Positions 45,285 to 54,194 are shown, counted from the first letter of the stretch. The stretch: DNA of 64,000 bases from Arthrobacter sp. NtRootA1 (GCF_019976975.1 NZ_AP024630.1:186001-250000), one strand, 5' to 3'. A program made the numbers and translations. The notes: generated by a model from the letters alone, not told the origin.

Positions 45285-46232
45285 ATGACACAGGCACCAA
45301 CCCGCACCCGTCGCCTCCGGCATCTGACCGGACCCTGGAGCCGGCAACGGCTCCTGATCGTGTTGGTGGCGGTCATCGGCGTCGGAATCCTGCTTTATCC
45401 CACGGCCGCAGCCTGGTTCTCGGATCGGGTCCATGCCACCGAGATCAGCGGCTACGTGGATTCTGTCCAGACCATGAACCCCTCCGCGAAGAAGTCCCTA
45501 CTGGACCAGGCACGGGAGTTCAATGAAGAACTGCCCTCAGGCCCCCTCCGGGACCCTTACTCCTTGAACGAAGCAGGCGAACAAACAACCATCGGTGCCG
45601 GCTCCGAGGCTTACAAGAAGATGCTGGCTGTCGGGCCTGGAGGAATGATGGGCCGTATCAGCATTCCCTCCATCCATGCGGATTTGCCCATTTTCCATGG
45701 CACGGACGAGGACACCCTCTCCAAAGGCGCGGGCCACCTCTTCGGGTCGGCGCTTCCGGTGGGCGGCAAAGGCACTCACAGTGTCTTGAGTGCCCACTCA
45801 GGATTCGTCAACGCCACTCTTTTCGACGACCTGGACAAAGTCCATGAAGGCGACGTCTTCAGCATCAACGTGCTTGACGAAACTCTCTATTACAAGGTGG
45901 ACCAAATCCTTACGGTCCTGCCAGACCAAACTGAGGCTTTGCGCAAAGTTGAGGGCAAGGATTACCTCACCCTCATTACCTGCACACCCAAAGGCATCAA
46001 CAGCCACCGACTCCTGGTCCGCGGTGAACGGACCACTGCACCTACCAGCGCTGACGGACCCCGCACGCTGCCGTCAACTACAACAGATCCCGGATTCCCC
46101 TGGTGGATCCTGGGCATCACCGGATCGATAGTGCTGGCCGTCATTGCCACCAAGCCACGCACGCGACCCTCTGACGAAGAGCACGCGACCTCTGACGAAC
46201 AGACAGGGGCGCCAGAAGCATTCAGCGCATAG
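45285..46232 (+). CDS. Class C (pilus-assembly) sortase
   Basis: The 315-residue membrane transpeptidase joins pilin LPxTG threonine to the pilin-motif lysine. It has an N-terminal helix (about 20-40), the active-site lid motif DPY (about 89), catalytic His in LSAHSGF (about 169), Cys in LITCTP (about 232) and Arg in HRLLVRGER. The C-terminal second helix (WWILGITGSIVLAVIAT) is typical of class C. The ATG at 45285 follows AGGA. It is the only sortase in the window and should serve the pilin and adhesin genes upstream. Confidence 0.95.
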   Translation: MTQAPTRTRRLRHLTGPWSRQRLLIVLVAVIGVGILLYPTAAAWFSDRVHATEISGYVDSVQTMNPSAKKSLLDQAREFNEELPSGPLRDPYSLNEAGEQTTIGAGSEAYKKMLAVGPGGMMGRISIPSIHADLPIFHGTDEDTLSKGAGHLFGSALPVGGKGTHSVLSAHSGFVNATLFDDLDKVHEGDVFSINVLDETLYYKVDQILTVLPDQTEALRKVEGKDYLTLITCTPKGINSHRLLVRGERTTAPTSADGPRTLPSTTTDPGFPWWILGITGSIVLAVIATKPRTRPSDEEHATSDEQTGAPEAFSA

Positions 46233-46241
46233 TCTAGGCGC

Positions 46242-47021
46242 ATGACGACTCGAGCCAATGAACTCACCGCCCTGGTCACCGGTGCCACGGCTGGGCTCGG
46301 TGCAGAATTCGCGCGCCAGCTCGCCGAAGCCGGGCACCACCTCGTCCTGGTAGCCCGCGATGAAGAACGCCTCAAGGAAAAGGCTGAGGAATTCGAACGC
46401 GACTTTAGTATCTCGGCGGAGGTTCTGTCCGCCGACCTGACCACCGACGTCGGGGTTTCCTTGGTTGCCAACCGCTTGCGGGACGCTGCGCGACCTGTGG
46501 ACGTCCTGGTCAACAACGCCGGAATCGGACTCTTGAAGTCGTTCGAGCAGAACGATTTGGAGGAAGAAAAGCGGCATCTACGCCTACACGTTCAGACACC
46601 GATGGAGCTGTGCCACGCGGCGCTGGAAGTCATGCTGCCTCGCGGGAAAGGCCGGATCGTCAACGTTGCCAGCGTCGCAGCCTTCGCCAACAGGGGCACC
46701 TACTCGGCGGCCAAAGCCTGGCAGGTGACGTTCAGCCGTTGGGCGAATATTGCGTATGGGAAGTTGGGCGTGCAGGTCACAGCGGTGTGCCCGGGGTTCA
46801 CACACACCGAATTCCACGACCGCATGGGCATGGATAAGTCCGTGGCGCCGCGATTCCTGTGGCTCACCGCCGAGCGCGTGGTGCGGGAGGGGCTGGAGGA
46901 CAACGCCGAGGGCAAGTCTGTTTCCATCCCGACGCGTCGATACAAAGTGGTTGGCTTCTTTGCGCGTATCCTGCCGGCGAAGCTTACTTCCGGCCCGCCG
47001 CGCCGGCCCCTGAAGCCCTAG
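46242..47021 (+). CDS. SDR-family oxidoreductase
   Basis: The 259-residue classical SDR has TGATAGLGAEFA (cofactor loop, about 12-23), NNAGIG (about 90), VNVASVAAF with the catalytic Ser and YSAAKAW with YxxxK. A C-terminal segment (RRYKVVGFFARILP) resembles those of DltE/YqjQ-type membrane-associated SDRs. It is 9 bases after the sortase gene, but a functional link to pili is unlikely. The 3' end overlaps the convergent FUSC gene by 38 bases. Confidence 0.88.
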   Translation: MTTRANELTALVTGATAGLGAEFARQLAEAGHHLVLVARDEERLKEKAEEFERDFSISAEVLSADLTTDVGVSLVANRLRDAARPVDVLVNNAGIGLLKSFEQNDLEEEKRHLRLHVQTPMELCHAALEVMLPRGKGRIVNVASVAAFANRGTYSAAKAWQVTFSRWANIAYGKLGVQVTAVCPGFTHTEFHDRMGMDKSVAPRFLWLTAERVVREGLEDNAEGKSVSIPTRRYKVVGFFARILPAKLTSGPPRRPLKP

Positions 47022-48087
47022 GAACCGCAATGACAGGTGCCCTGACCAGCACCGCTACTGCGATTCCAATCACCGCACCAACGAACGTCTCAACCGCCCG
47101 CTCCATCACCAGCACACCCGGATCCATGGGCGACGCCAGTTGGGCGATCAGCAGGACCACCGGCGTGAAGAACACCATGGCCCAGCCGTAGTGCCGCGCC
47201 ATGAACAGCTCAGTAGGGAACTGGCAAAGGACCACCACAATGGCCAGGACGATTGCAGCATGGCCGGGGAAATACTGCAGCGGTGACAACGGACTTGGGA
47301 AAAGTACGACGGCGACTACCGCCAACCCCAGGAACGTCCCCACGATGCGGTGGATACCTCGGTGGACGCGGCTCGGGAGGTCCGCGCCTGCCAACGGCAC
47401 GGCGGCTGCGGCCATGGCCCAATGCGGATGGCCGCTACCACTCAGAACTCCACACACGCCGGCAGCACCGACAGCGAGAGTGTAGCGGGCCGCATGAACG
47501 AGGGCGGATTGCCGTAGGGGTCCGCGGAGGACGGGGAGATCGCGCGCAGCGCCCCGCTCCCACTTTCGGTGCCGCAGCCAGCCAGCGAATCCGACCAGAA
47601 TCGAAAAGGCCGCTGAAGCAGTACCGATCAGCACCGCCGTCAGGAACGGAACGCTGGTGTGGACCGACGCACAGGCCCCCAGAGCGAGGATGCCGAAGAA
47701 CGGCCCTATCGGTTTAAGACGCACCGCGTCTGCATATAAGGAACCCGCACCGGCAAAGAGAGTCGCCACCAACACCAGCCACCAGGAGTGGATGTGGTTA
47801 ACGGAAAGAAACGTGCCAATGCTCAGTCCGCCAACCAGGACAAGCGCAGCTTGGACTTGGTGTTTGAGCCGCAGTTGGTGGGTTTCGTTGCGTCCGTACA
47901 TTCCAGTGAGGGCGCCGAACACCGCATACATCATCAGGTCCGGACGGCCTAGGAGAATCAGGACCAGCCCCGGAACTGCGACACTGAGGGCCACCCGAAC
48001 TGCCGAGAGACGGTCGTTGTTAGCCGGCCCCAATTTGTGGAGCTCCCGGGCATGCGCCATGAAGGGGGACAGGGAAGACACCACCAA
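46984..48087 (-). CDS. FUSC-family (aromatic acid exporter-like) membrane protein
   Basis: The 367-residue protein consists of two similar halves of hydrophobic helices, each with the FUSC pattern (ALTGMYGRNETHQLRLKHQVQAALVLVGG and GADLPSRVHRGIHRIVGTFLGL). It probably exports aromatic acids or related compounds. The start is uncertain: ATG codons occur at residues 1 and 10. It overlaps the convergent SDR gene by 38 bases, unusual for this window. Confidence 0.85.
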   Translation of the reverse strand: MVVSSLSPFMAHARELHKLGPANNDRLSAVRVALSVAVPGLVLILLGRPDLMMYAVFGALTGMYGRNETHQLRLKHQVQAALVLVGGLSIGTFLSVNHIHSWWLVLVATLFAGAGSLYADAVRLKPIGPFFGILALGACASVHTSVPFLTAVLIGTASAAFSILVGFAGWLRHRKWERGAARDLPVLRGPLRQSALVHAARYTLAVGAAGVCGVLSGSGHPHWAMAAAAVPLAGADLPSRVHRGIHRIVGTFLGLAVVAVVLFPSPLSPLQYFPGHAAIVLAIVVVLCQFPTELFMARHYGWAMVFFTPVVLLIAQLASPMDPGVLVMERAVETFVGAVIGIAVAVLVRAPVIAVPRASGAGAAGRK

Positions 48088-48260
48088 TCATTCAGGCCGC
48101 GTGCGAAGGGTTCAATATCGGAAATTATCAGGAGCGCAGGGGTGGCCGCCATAAGCCGGGTCACAACCCGTAGCAAGGCACTGGCAGTACCCCTTCCCTT
48201 AGTACCTCCCATATGAGCTCTAGAAGAGCGCTGCCCGGCAGAGTCTGGGAAGATCAAGGT

Positions 48261-48728
48261 ATGCCCGTAGCTTTTGTCTGCCGAACCCGCTCCGCCATGT
48301 CGCCACAGGAGCTGTTCGACCTTTCCCGAAACATCGATGCCCACGTGGGGTCAATGACTAAAAGCAGGGAAAAGGCCATAGACGGCGTCACCACGGGTCT
48401 GATTTCCGAAGGCGAGCAGGTCACATGGCAGGCGTGGCACCTCGGAGTCCGTTTCCGCATGACCAGCCGCATCACGCGCATGGAGGCACCGGCGTCGTTC
48501 ACTGATGAGCAAGTGCGCGGCCCTTTCAAGTACCTCCGCCACACGCACGAGTTCCGGCAGGACGGCAGCGGGACGCTGATGGTGGACACCGTGGAATTCG
48601 CTGCCCCGTTCGGGCCGCTGGGCCGCCTGCTCGAGAAGCTGGTTCTGGCCAGATACCTGCAGGACTTGATCGAAACGCGCAATGGATTCCTCGTCGGACA
48701 GGCACCTCCCGCACTGGATAAACGGTGA
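48261..48728 (+). CDS. SRPBCC-family (START-like) protein
   Basis: The 155-residue protein starts at ATG 48261 (MPVAFVCRTRSAMSPQELFDLSRNID) with AAGG close upstream. The helix-grip fold pattern appears in FRMTSRITRMEAPASFTDEQVRGPFKYLRHTHEF and MVDTVEFAAPFGPLG. Members bind hydrophobic ligands or act in cyclase/hydrolase reactions; the ligand here is unknown. It overlaps the acetyltransferase gene by four bases (GTGA). Confidence 0.85.
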   Translation: MPVAFVCRTRSAMSPQELFDLSRNIDAHVGSMTKSREKAIDGVTTGLISEGEQVTWQAWHLGVRFRMTSRITRMEAPASFTDEQVRGPFKYLRHTHEFRQDGSGTLMVDTVEFAAPFGPLGRLLEKLVLARYLQDLIETRNGFLVGQAPPALDKR

Positions 48729-49240
48729 TCCGGCTAGCTCGAACAGACGATCTGCCGCGTTTGCAGGACATTGAGCGGGCAGCAGGGGAAGCTTTCCGGG
48801 ATCTGGGCATGGATCAGATCGCGGACGACGAACCCTTCTCCCTGGACGAGATGAATACCTACGTGGCTGCCGGGCGTGCCTGGGTGTGGGCGGATGGACT
48901 GGACTACCCCGTGGCGTATCTATTGACGGACATTGTTGATGGCAACGCGCACGTGGAGCAAGTAACCGTGGACCCGGATCAAGCGCACCAAGGACTCGGC
49001 CGCGAACTGTTGCATGCTGCACGGGTGTGGGCCAGGGGGCACGGCATGCAGCGCCAGACGCTGAGCACGTTCCGCGACGTGCCGTGGAACGCGCCGTACT
49101 ACCGGCGGCTGGGGTTCCAAACGCTCGACGCCGGCAGTTGGGGTCCGGAGCTGGCCAGGCTCATGGAGCACGAAGCTGAGTTGGGGCTGACGCGTTGGCC
49201 TCGAGTGGTCATGTGGCGTCCGGTGGTTCCGCCGACGTAG
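48725..49240 (+). CDS. GNAT family N-acetyltransferase
   Basis: The 171-residue acetyltransferase has the GNAT core VEQVTVDPDQAHQGLGRELLHAA (acetyl-CoA loop QGLGRE) and WNAPYYRRLGFQTLDAG. It starts with GTG in the stop codon of the SRPBCC gene and ends four bases before the stop of the convergent VOC gene. Substrate unknown. Confidence 0.9.
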   Translation: MIRLARTDDLPRLQDIERAAGEAFRDLGMDQIADDEPFSLDEMNTYVAAGRAWVWADGLDYPVAYLLTDIVDGNAHVEQVTVDPDQAHQGLGRELLHAARVWARGHGMQRQTLSTFRDVPWNAPYYRRLGFQTLDAGSWGPELARLMEHEAELGLTRWPRVVMWRPVVPPT

Positions 49241-49243
49241 CTA

Positions 49244-49645
49244 CTACTCAGCCACCAGCTCAACTTCGTAGCTGTCTGTGTTGATCAAATACGCGGCGTA
49301 GTGATCCGGACCGCCCGCGTGCGGGTACTTCGACTCGAACATCTCGTACCAGCCGACGTCGGCCCCGAGCGCGCGAATCCGGTCCACATTTTCCCGGGTG
49401 CCGGCATGGAAGGCGACATGATTGAGCCCGGGATCCGTGCGCCGGTGGGCCGTCCCGGTGATGGCATCGGTGCCTTCCACCACCACGTACGTGCCATTGA
49501 GCTTCCAACTGCAGCCCGTGGGCCAGTCCTGGAAGGGCTTGTAACCAAGCTCGCCCAGGAGCCAGCCCCACTCCTCCCGGGCCCGTTCAAGGTGCGGCAC
49601 CCAGATCTCAAGGTGATGGATCGAACCCACAGTTGCGTCAGGCAT
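49244..49645 (-). CDS. VOC-family (glyoxalase/bleomycin-resistance-like) protein
   Basis: The 133-residue single-domain VOC protein begins VGSIHHLEIWVPHLERAREEWGWLL and has GLNHVAFHAGT and YAAYLINTDSYEVELVAE, placing His, His and Glu as probable metal ligands. Function could be a lyase, dioxygenase or resistance protein. It is intact, unlike the VOC stump at 23333. Confidence 0.88.
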   Translation of the reverse strand: MPDATVGSIHHLEIWVPHLERAREEWGWLLGELGYKPFQDWPTGCSWKLNGTYVVVEGTDAITGTAHRRTDPGLNHVAFHAGTRENVDRIRALGADVGWYEMFESKYPHAGGPDHYAAYLINTDSYEVELVAE

Positions 49646-49684
49646 GGGCCGAGTCTACGAGATCAGGGCGGTGGCGTGGGAGCG

Positions 49685-50617
49685 TCAGGGATTCGACGGC
49701 GGGTTGAGCCTTACGCGGACAGCGGCCCCTGCGCAGAGGATCACGGCAAGCCCGCCAATTGCGGTGGTCCACGTCATCGACTCTCCCAACAGCAGGCTTG
49801 CCCACGCGATGGTCATGATCGGTTGGACCAGTTGGATCTGGCTGACTTGTGCCATGGGTCCGATTGCCAGGCCGTGGTACCAGGCGAAGAACCCGAGGAA
49901 CATGCTCACGACGCCCAGGTAAGCGAAGGACAACCACTGGCTAGGCGTAGCGGAGGGCACTGTGGAACCCAGTGAAAGCAACGTCAACAGCAGCATGGCG
50001 GGGGAGGCAACCACCAGAGCCCACGAGATTGTCTGCCAGGGGCCGAGTTCCCGCGCCAGCAGACCTCCTTCCGCGTAGCCTATGGCTGCCGCAATCACGG
50101 CGCCGAGAAGCAGAAGATCAGCCCAATGAAGCTGACCGAAACCGCCGGACTGAACCAAAGCGAAGACCAGCGCCGCAATAACGCCTACGGCAGTCAGGAC
50201 CCAGAACAGGAGCCGCGGACGCTCACGGCCCCGGATCACCGCTACCGTTGCAGTGGCCGCAGGCAGTAGCGCGATCACAATGGCTCCATGGCTTGCGGTG
50301 GTGGACGTCAACGCGAATGTTGTCAGCAAGGGAAAGCCCGCAACGATGCCACTGGCTACCACAGCCAATCGAACCCATTGAAAGCCTTGCGGAGAGCGTT
50401 GTCGGGTCAGGCCCAAAGCCAGTGCCGCGAGACCGGCCGCAACAACGGCCCTGCCTGCGCCGATGAACAGGGGGGATAAGCCTTCAACGGCCACGCGGGT
50501 GAAGGGAACCGTGAACGAGAATGCGACAACGCCAAGAAGGCCCCACCAAACGCCTGTCGACGTCCGCTTGGATACCACTGGCCGTGAAAGTGTAGTAGCG
50601 CTACTATTGTGACTCAT
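49685..50617 (-). CDS. EamA/RhaT-family exporter (DMT superfamily)
   Basis: The 310-residue protein has ten helices in two EamA halves (FTVPFTRVAVEGLSPLFIGAGRAVVAA and SYAEGGLLAREL-type second half; QIQLVQPIMTIAWASLLLGE near the end). It probably exports amino acids or metabolites. ATG 50617 overlaps the divergent MocR start; a longer frame to 50806 antisense to MocR is rejected. A GTG about 14 codons in could be the real start, which would leave the palindrome at 50593 in the promoter. Confidence 0.87.
   Translation of the reverse strand: MSHNSSATTLSRPVVSKRTSTGVWWGLLGVVAFSFTVPFTRVAVEGLSPLFIGAGRAVVAAGLAALALGLTRQRSPQGFQWVRLAVVASGIVAGFPLLTTFALTSTTASHGAIVIALLPAATATVAVIRGRERPRLLFWVLTAVGVIAALVFALVQSGGFGQLHWADLLLLGAVIAAAIGYAEGGLLARELGPWQTISWALVVASPAMLLLTLLSLGSTVPSATPSQWLSFAYLGVVSMFLGFFAWYHGLAIGPMAQVSQIQLVQPIMTIAWASLLLGESMTWTTAIGGLAVILCAGAAVRVRLNPPSNP
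50593..50606. promoter_or_regulatory. Palindromic operator between EamA and MocR genes
   Basis: TAGTAGCGCTACTA is a perfect 14-bp palindrome nine bases ahead of the MocR ATG. It contains TACTAT (50602-50607), which could serve as the -10 of a leaderless MocR transcript. It is a likely site for MocR autoregulation and control of the exporter. Confidence 0.5.
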
Positions 50618-52031
50618 GAATAACGATAGCAGTTCCCGGATTGTCTCGCGACTAAAAGAGTGGATCGCAGCGGCCGCGCCGGGAGCCAAGCTGCCATCAA
50701 CCCGCCAACTCGTGGCCGAATACCAGGCGAGTCCTGTCACGGTGCAGAAGGCCTTGCGAACCCTCACTGCCCAAGGCCTGATAGAAAGCCGCCCCGGCGT
50801 TGGCACCTTCGTCCGGGCCTACCGCACCGCCAGGCCCTCCGATTACGGCTGGCAGACGGCTGCACTCCGAGCGGCCCAAACGCCACGCCTGCTGAACTCT
50901 GGCGCCATGCGCAGCGCTTCGAACGACGTCATCGCATTCCACTCCGGCTATCCGGACCGGGAACTCCTGCCCGAGCGGCTCGTTCGGGCCGCGCTAACCA
51001 GGGCTGCCCGCGGAGACGCTGCGCTGTCGCGGCCACCGGCCCAAGGCCTTCCCGAGCTGCAATCATGGTTCGCGCACGAGCTCAGCACCTCGACGCCGGT
51101 TGGCGTCACGCCGCCCCAGCCGAGCGACGTCGTCGTACTTCCCGGCAGCCAGAGCGGACTTAGCTCGATTTTTCGCGGCTTGGTGGGGCATGGGCGGCCA
51201 CTGCTGGTGGAGTCGCCCAGCTACTGGGGTGCGCTGCTGGCCGCTGGCCAGGCCGGCGTTCGCGTCATTCCTGTGCCGTCCGGCCCCGACGGGCCGGATC
51301 CTGACGAGCTGGCGAGGGCTTTTGAGGAATCGGGGGCCCGGATGTTCTACGCCCAGCCCAACTTTGCCAACCCCACGGGTGCCCAATGGTCTCCCGAACG
51401 GGCCGAGGAGGTCCTCCGGATTGTCCGCCAGCACGGAGCGTTCCTTGTGGAGGACGACTGGGCCCATGATTTTGGTATCACCGCGCAGTCCGTCCCGCTA
51501 GCCGCGAAGGACGATTCCGGCCACGTGGTGTACATCCGCTCGTTGACCAAGAGCGTCTCGCCGTCCATCCGTGTGGCAGCGATTATCGCCCGTGGTCCTG
51601 CGCGGGAACGGATCATGGGTGCGCAGGCTGCGGAATCGATGTATGTCAGCGGACTGCTCCAGGCTGCAGCGCTCGACGTCGTCACTCAGCCTGGCTGGCA
51701 GACGCATCTTCGAGGGCTGGGCCATCAGCTGCAGTCGCGCCGTGACTTGTTGGTCACCAGCATCCGCGAGCACGTTCCAGAGGCGCACCTCAGCCACCTG
51801 CCCAAAGGCGGCTTGAACCTGTGGCTGCGGATGCCGGACGGGTTCGACGTCGATCAGCTCACCAAGGATTGCGAGGCAGCAGGGGTCCTCATTGCCGCAG
51901 GTACGGAGTGGTTCCCTGCGGAACCTGAAGGCCCGTACATAAGGCTCAACTACGCCGGCCCCAATCCGGGAGGATTTCCCGAGGGCGCGCGGATTATTGG
52001 CGAGGCGGTCAAGGGGTTGCTGGGATCCTGA
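50616..52031 (+). CDS. MocR-type GntR regulator with aminotransferase-like domain
   Basis: The 471-residue protein has an N-terminal GntR winged helix (about 5-70: LKEWIAAAAPGAKLPSTRQLVAEYQASPVTVQKALRTL) and a fold type I PLP domain (about 105-470). MFYAQPNFANPTGAQWS and VEDDWAHDFG, then YIRSLTKSVSPSIRVA with the Lys that binds PLP, are visible. Such proteins sense amino acids or vitamin B6 and control a divergent gene, here the EamA exporter. No ribosome site precedes the ATG. Confidence 0.92.
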   Translation: MNNDSSSRIVSRLKEWIAAAAPGAKLPSTRQLVAEYQASPVTVQKALRTLTAQGLIESRPGVGTFVRAYRTARPSDYGWQTAALRAAQTPRLLNSGAMRSASNDVIAFHSGYPDRELLPERLVRAALTRAARGDAALSRPPAQGLPELQSWFAHELSTSTPVGVTPPQPSDVVVLPGSQSGLSSIFRGLVGHGRPLLVESPSYWGALLAAGQAGVRVIPVPSGPDGPDPDELARAFEESGARMFYAQPNFANPTGAQWSPERAEEVLRIVRQHGAFLVEDDWAHDFGITAQSVPLAAKDDSGHVVYIRSLTKSVSPSIRVAAIIARGPARERIMGAQAAESMYVSGLLQAAALDVVTQPGWQTHLRGLGHQLQSRRDLLVTSIREHVPEAHLSHLPKGGLNLWLRMPDGFDVDQLTKDCEAAGVLIAAGTEWFPAEPEGPYIRLNYAGPNPGGFPEGARIIGEAVKGLLGS

Positions 52032-52131
52032 CCGATTCGGATTCCCGTTGCCAGGCCGCTATTAAGTTGCTGGGCAACAACGCGGGTGCGGTCTGGGAAC
52101 GGGGTTAGCGGCAGGATCGCGTCTTAACAGC

Positions 52132-52177
52132 CGTAGCCACCAATCCGAAGGAGAGCGCCTGGGGATTGGTGGCTACG
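52132..52177. terminator. Hairpin at convergent MocR/MHS junction
   Basis: CGTAGCCACCAATCC (52132-52146) and GGATTGGTGGCTACG (52163-52177) form a perfect 15-bp stem with a 16-base loop. It lies midway in the 209-base convergent gap. No T-run follows. The rest of 52032-52240 shows no gene. Confidence 0.7.
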
Positions 52178-52240
52178 ATGGGCGGCGGGTGGCCGCGAAC
52201 TATCGAAAAGCGCTGCGCAGAAGTTGCAGGCACCTGATTC

Positions 52241-53860
52241 CTAGGCCGGAGTCAGGTCCTTGTCACGCCGGCCGAACACGTCATCGTCAATGGGCTGGCC
52301 GTCGAAAGGCATTTCGTCCAGATTGATGAGCGGGTTGGTGTCCTGGGTGGCAACGAGTTCACGGGCCTCGGCGGCAGTGTCCACGCTGGGCATGGAACCG
52401 GGCAGGGGACGCTGGGCGGATTCACGAAGGAAGTAGATGGCAATGGCACCCACGATGGATGTAGCCATCAGGTAGTACGCAGGCATCATGTCATCGCCGG
52501 TGCCCTCAATGAGGCCCTGCACGATGAACGGCGTGGTTCCGCCGAAGATGGCCACCGAGAAGTTGTAGGCGATGCCCATTCCGCCGTAGCGGCTGGACGT
52601 CGGGAACAGTGCCGGGAGGGCCGAGGCCAGGTTGGCAATGTAGAACGTCACCGGGAACGCGATCAGCGCAAGGCCAGCAAGGGTGGACCAGATATCGCCG
52701 ATGCCGATCAGCATGAAGGCAGGAACGGAGAACACGATGGTGCTGCCTGCGCCGATCCACAGCACTGGGCGGCGGCCGATGCGGTCGGACAGCTTACCTG
52801 TGAGCGGAATACACACGGCCATTATCACCAGGACCGGAATGGTCAGCAGGGTGCCATGAACGGGGTCGTAGCCCTTGGAATCCGTGAGGTACGTAGGCAT
52901 GTAGGAGGTCAGCGCGTAGCCCACAGTGTTGGCTGCGGCGGCGAGAATCATGGCCAGCACGATCTGGCGCCAGTAGGCCTTGATAATGCCAACCGGGCCC
53001 TTGGCGACGTTGGCATCTTGTGCCGCGGCGTCCTTGGCGATGGCTTCCTGGGCGTCCAGGGTGGCCTGGAACTGCGGAGACTCCTCGATCTTGCTACGGA
53101 AGTACACGGCGATGAGGCCCAGGGGACCGGCGATCAGGAACGGAAGCCTCCAGCCCCATTCCTCCATGGCTGCCTGGCCGAGCGTGAGCTGCAGGACCGA
53201 AACCAGTGCAGCGCCGAGGGCGAAACCGATGTAGCTGCCCATGTCCAGGAAGCTGGCGAAGAAGCCGCGGCGCTTGTCCGGGGCATATTCACTCACGAAG
53301 GTCGTAGCACCGGCGTACTCACCACCGGTGGAGAAGCCTTGGACGAGCTTGAGGATCACCAGCAGGGCGGCGGCCCAGATGCCGATCTGCGCGTAACCGG
53401 GCAAAAGCCCGACGGCGAACGTGCTTGCCGCCATCAGCATCAGCGTTGCTGCGAGCACCTTCTGGCGGCCCACTTTGTCGCCGAGCCAGCCGAAGACCAC
53501 GCCGCCAAGCGGGCGGGCGATAAACGTTGCGGCGAAGGTGCCGAGAAGGAAGAGTGTCTGGACGGACTTGTCCGCTTCCGGGAGGAAGACGGGGCCCATG
53601 GTGGTGATGAGGTAGCCGAACACGCCGACGTCGTACCATTCCATGGTGTTGCCGACGATCGTGCCGCCGAGTGCTTTCTTCAGCATCGGCTGGTCCACAA
53701 CATTGACGTCGGATTCTTTCAACCGGCGCTTGGTGCGGAGCTTCGTTTTCTTCGGGTTCTTTACAGTGTTGGCAGCGGCCGTTGTAGCGGCCGGAACCGG
53801 GTTTCCATTGGCGTTCCTTGCGCCTGGCGGAGAGACGGTGTTGCTTTGGTCTATGGGCAT
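52241..53860 (-). CDS. MFS transporter of the metabolite:H+ symporter (MHS) family
   Basis: The 539-residue permease of ProP/ShiA/KgtP type has 12 helices and GGTIVGNTMEWYDVGVFGYL (about residue 68) before helix 1, the MHS hallmark. GWLGDKVGRQKVL (loop 2-3) and GKLSDRIGRRPVL (loop 8-9) also match. Both ends carry long hydrophilic tails (about 60 and 65 residues). ATG 53860, with AGGAG upstream, is preferred to the ATG 24 bases earlier. Substrate is probably an organic acid, betaine or proline. Confidence 0.9.
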   Translation of the reverse strand: MPIDQSNTVSPPGARNANGNPVPAATTAAANTVKNPKKTKLRTKRRLKESDVNVVDQPMLKKALGGTIVGNTMEWYDVGVFGYLITTMGPVFLPEADKSVQTLFLLGTFAATFIARPLGGVVFGWLGDKVGRQKVLAATLMLMAASTFAVGLLPGYAQIGIWAAALLVILKLVQGFSTGGEYAGATTFVSEYAPDKRRGFFASFLDMGSYIGFALGAALVSVLQLTLGQAAMEEWGWRLPFLIAGPLGLIAVYFRSKIEESPQFQATLDAQEAIAKDAAAQDANVAKGPVGIIKAYWRQIVLAMILAAAANTVGYALTSYMPTYLTDSKGYDPVHGTLLTIPVLVIMAVCIPLTGKLSDRIGRRPVLWIGAGSTIVFSVPAFMLIGIGDIWSTLAGLALIAFPVTFYIANLASALPALFPTSSRYGGMGIAYNFSVAIFGGTTPFIVQGLIEGTGDDMMPAYYLMATSIVGAIAIYFLRESAQRPLPGSMPSVDTAAEARELVATQDTNPLINLDEMPFDGQPIDDDVFGRRDKDLTPA

Positions 53861-53938
53861 TTGGGCTTCTCCTAGGGAGGTCATTTGCTTGCGACTTCTG
53901 GCTGCCCCGCTCCGGGCAGGTGTTCAATTTTACGCGGT

Positions 53939-54053
53939 TTGCCCCTCAAACCCCAGTTGAGATCCGATTTATGGGGTGTGGAAGGGGCAATTTGCCCAGT
54001 TGTCTTACATCTTTTTGCCCGGTCTTGCCCTGCAATGGCGCGGAATCTTGCCC
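53939..54053. repeat. Clustered TTGCCC hexamers upstream of the MHS gene
   Basis: TTGCCC occurs at 53939, 53992, 54015, 54025 and 54048, with its complement GGGCAA at 53985. The 53985-53997 pair forms GGGCAA-T-TTGCCC. Six copies in 115 bases exceed expectation. They could be repeated binding half-sites for a regulator of the MHS transporter. Confidence 0.45.
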
Positions 54054-54194
54054 CGTGGAGCGCGTTGTTACCAAATTGTTTAGCTAAGGCCACTTAACGA
54101 GGCTGATTGAGGCCTAAAAGCTGATGGTTTGGGAGCTGCCGCGAAGAGCATTGACGGCGGCCACCAGCATTGCGCCGATGGCCACCGCTCCCGG

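Noticed and set aside
46984..47021. Frameshift as cause of the 38-base SDR/FUSC overlap
   Set aside because: Both proteins end normally for their families, so a genuine convergent overlap is simpler.
53885..54097. 70-codon frames on both strands upstream of the MHS gene
   Set aside because: No ribosome site and Cys/Pro-rich random composition. The stretch looks like promoter DNA with TTGCCC repeats.
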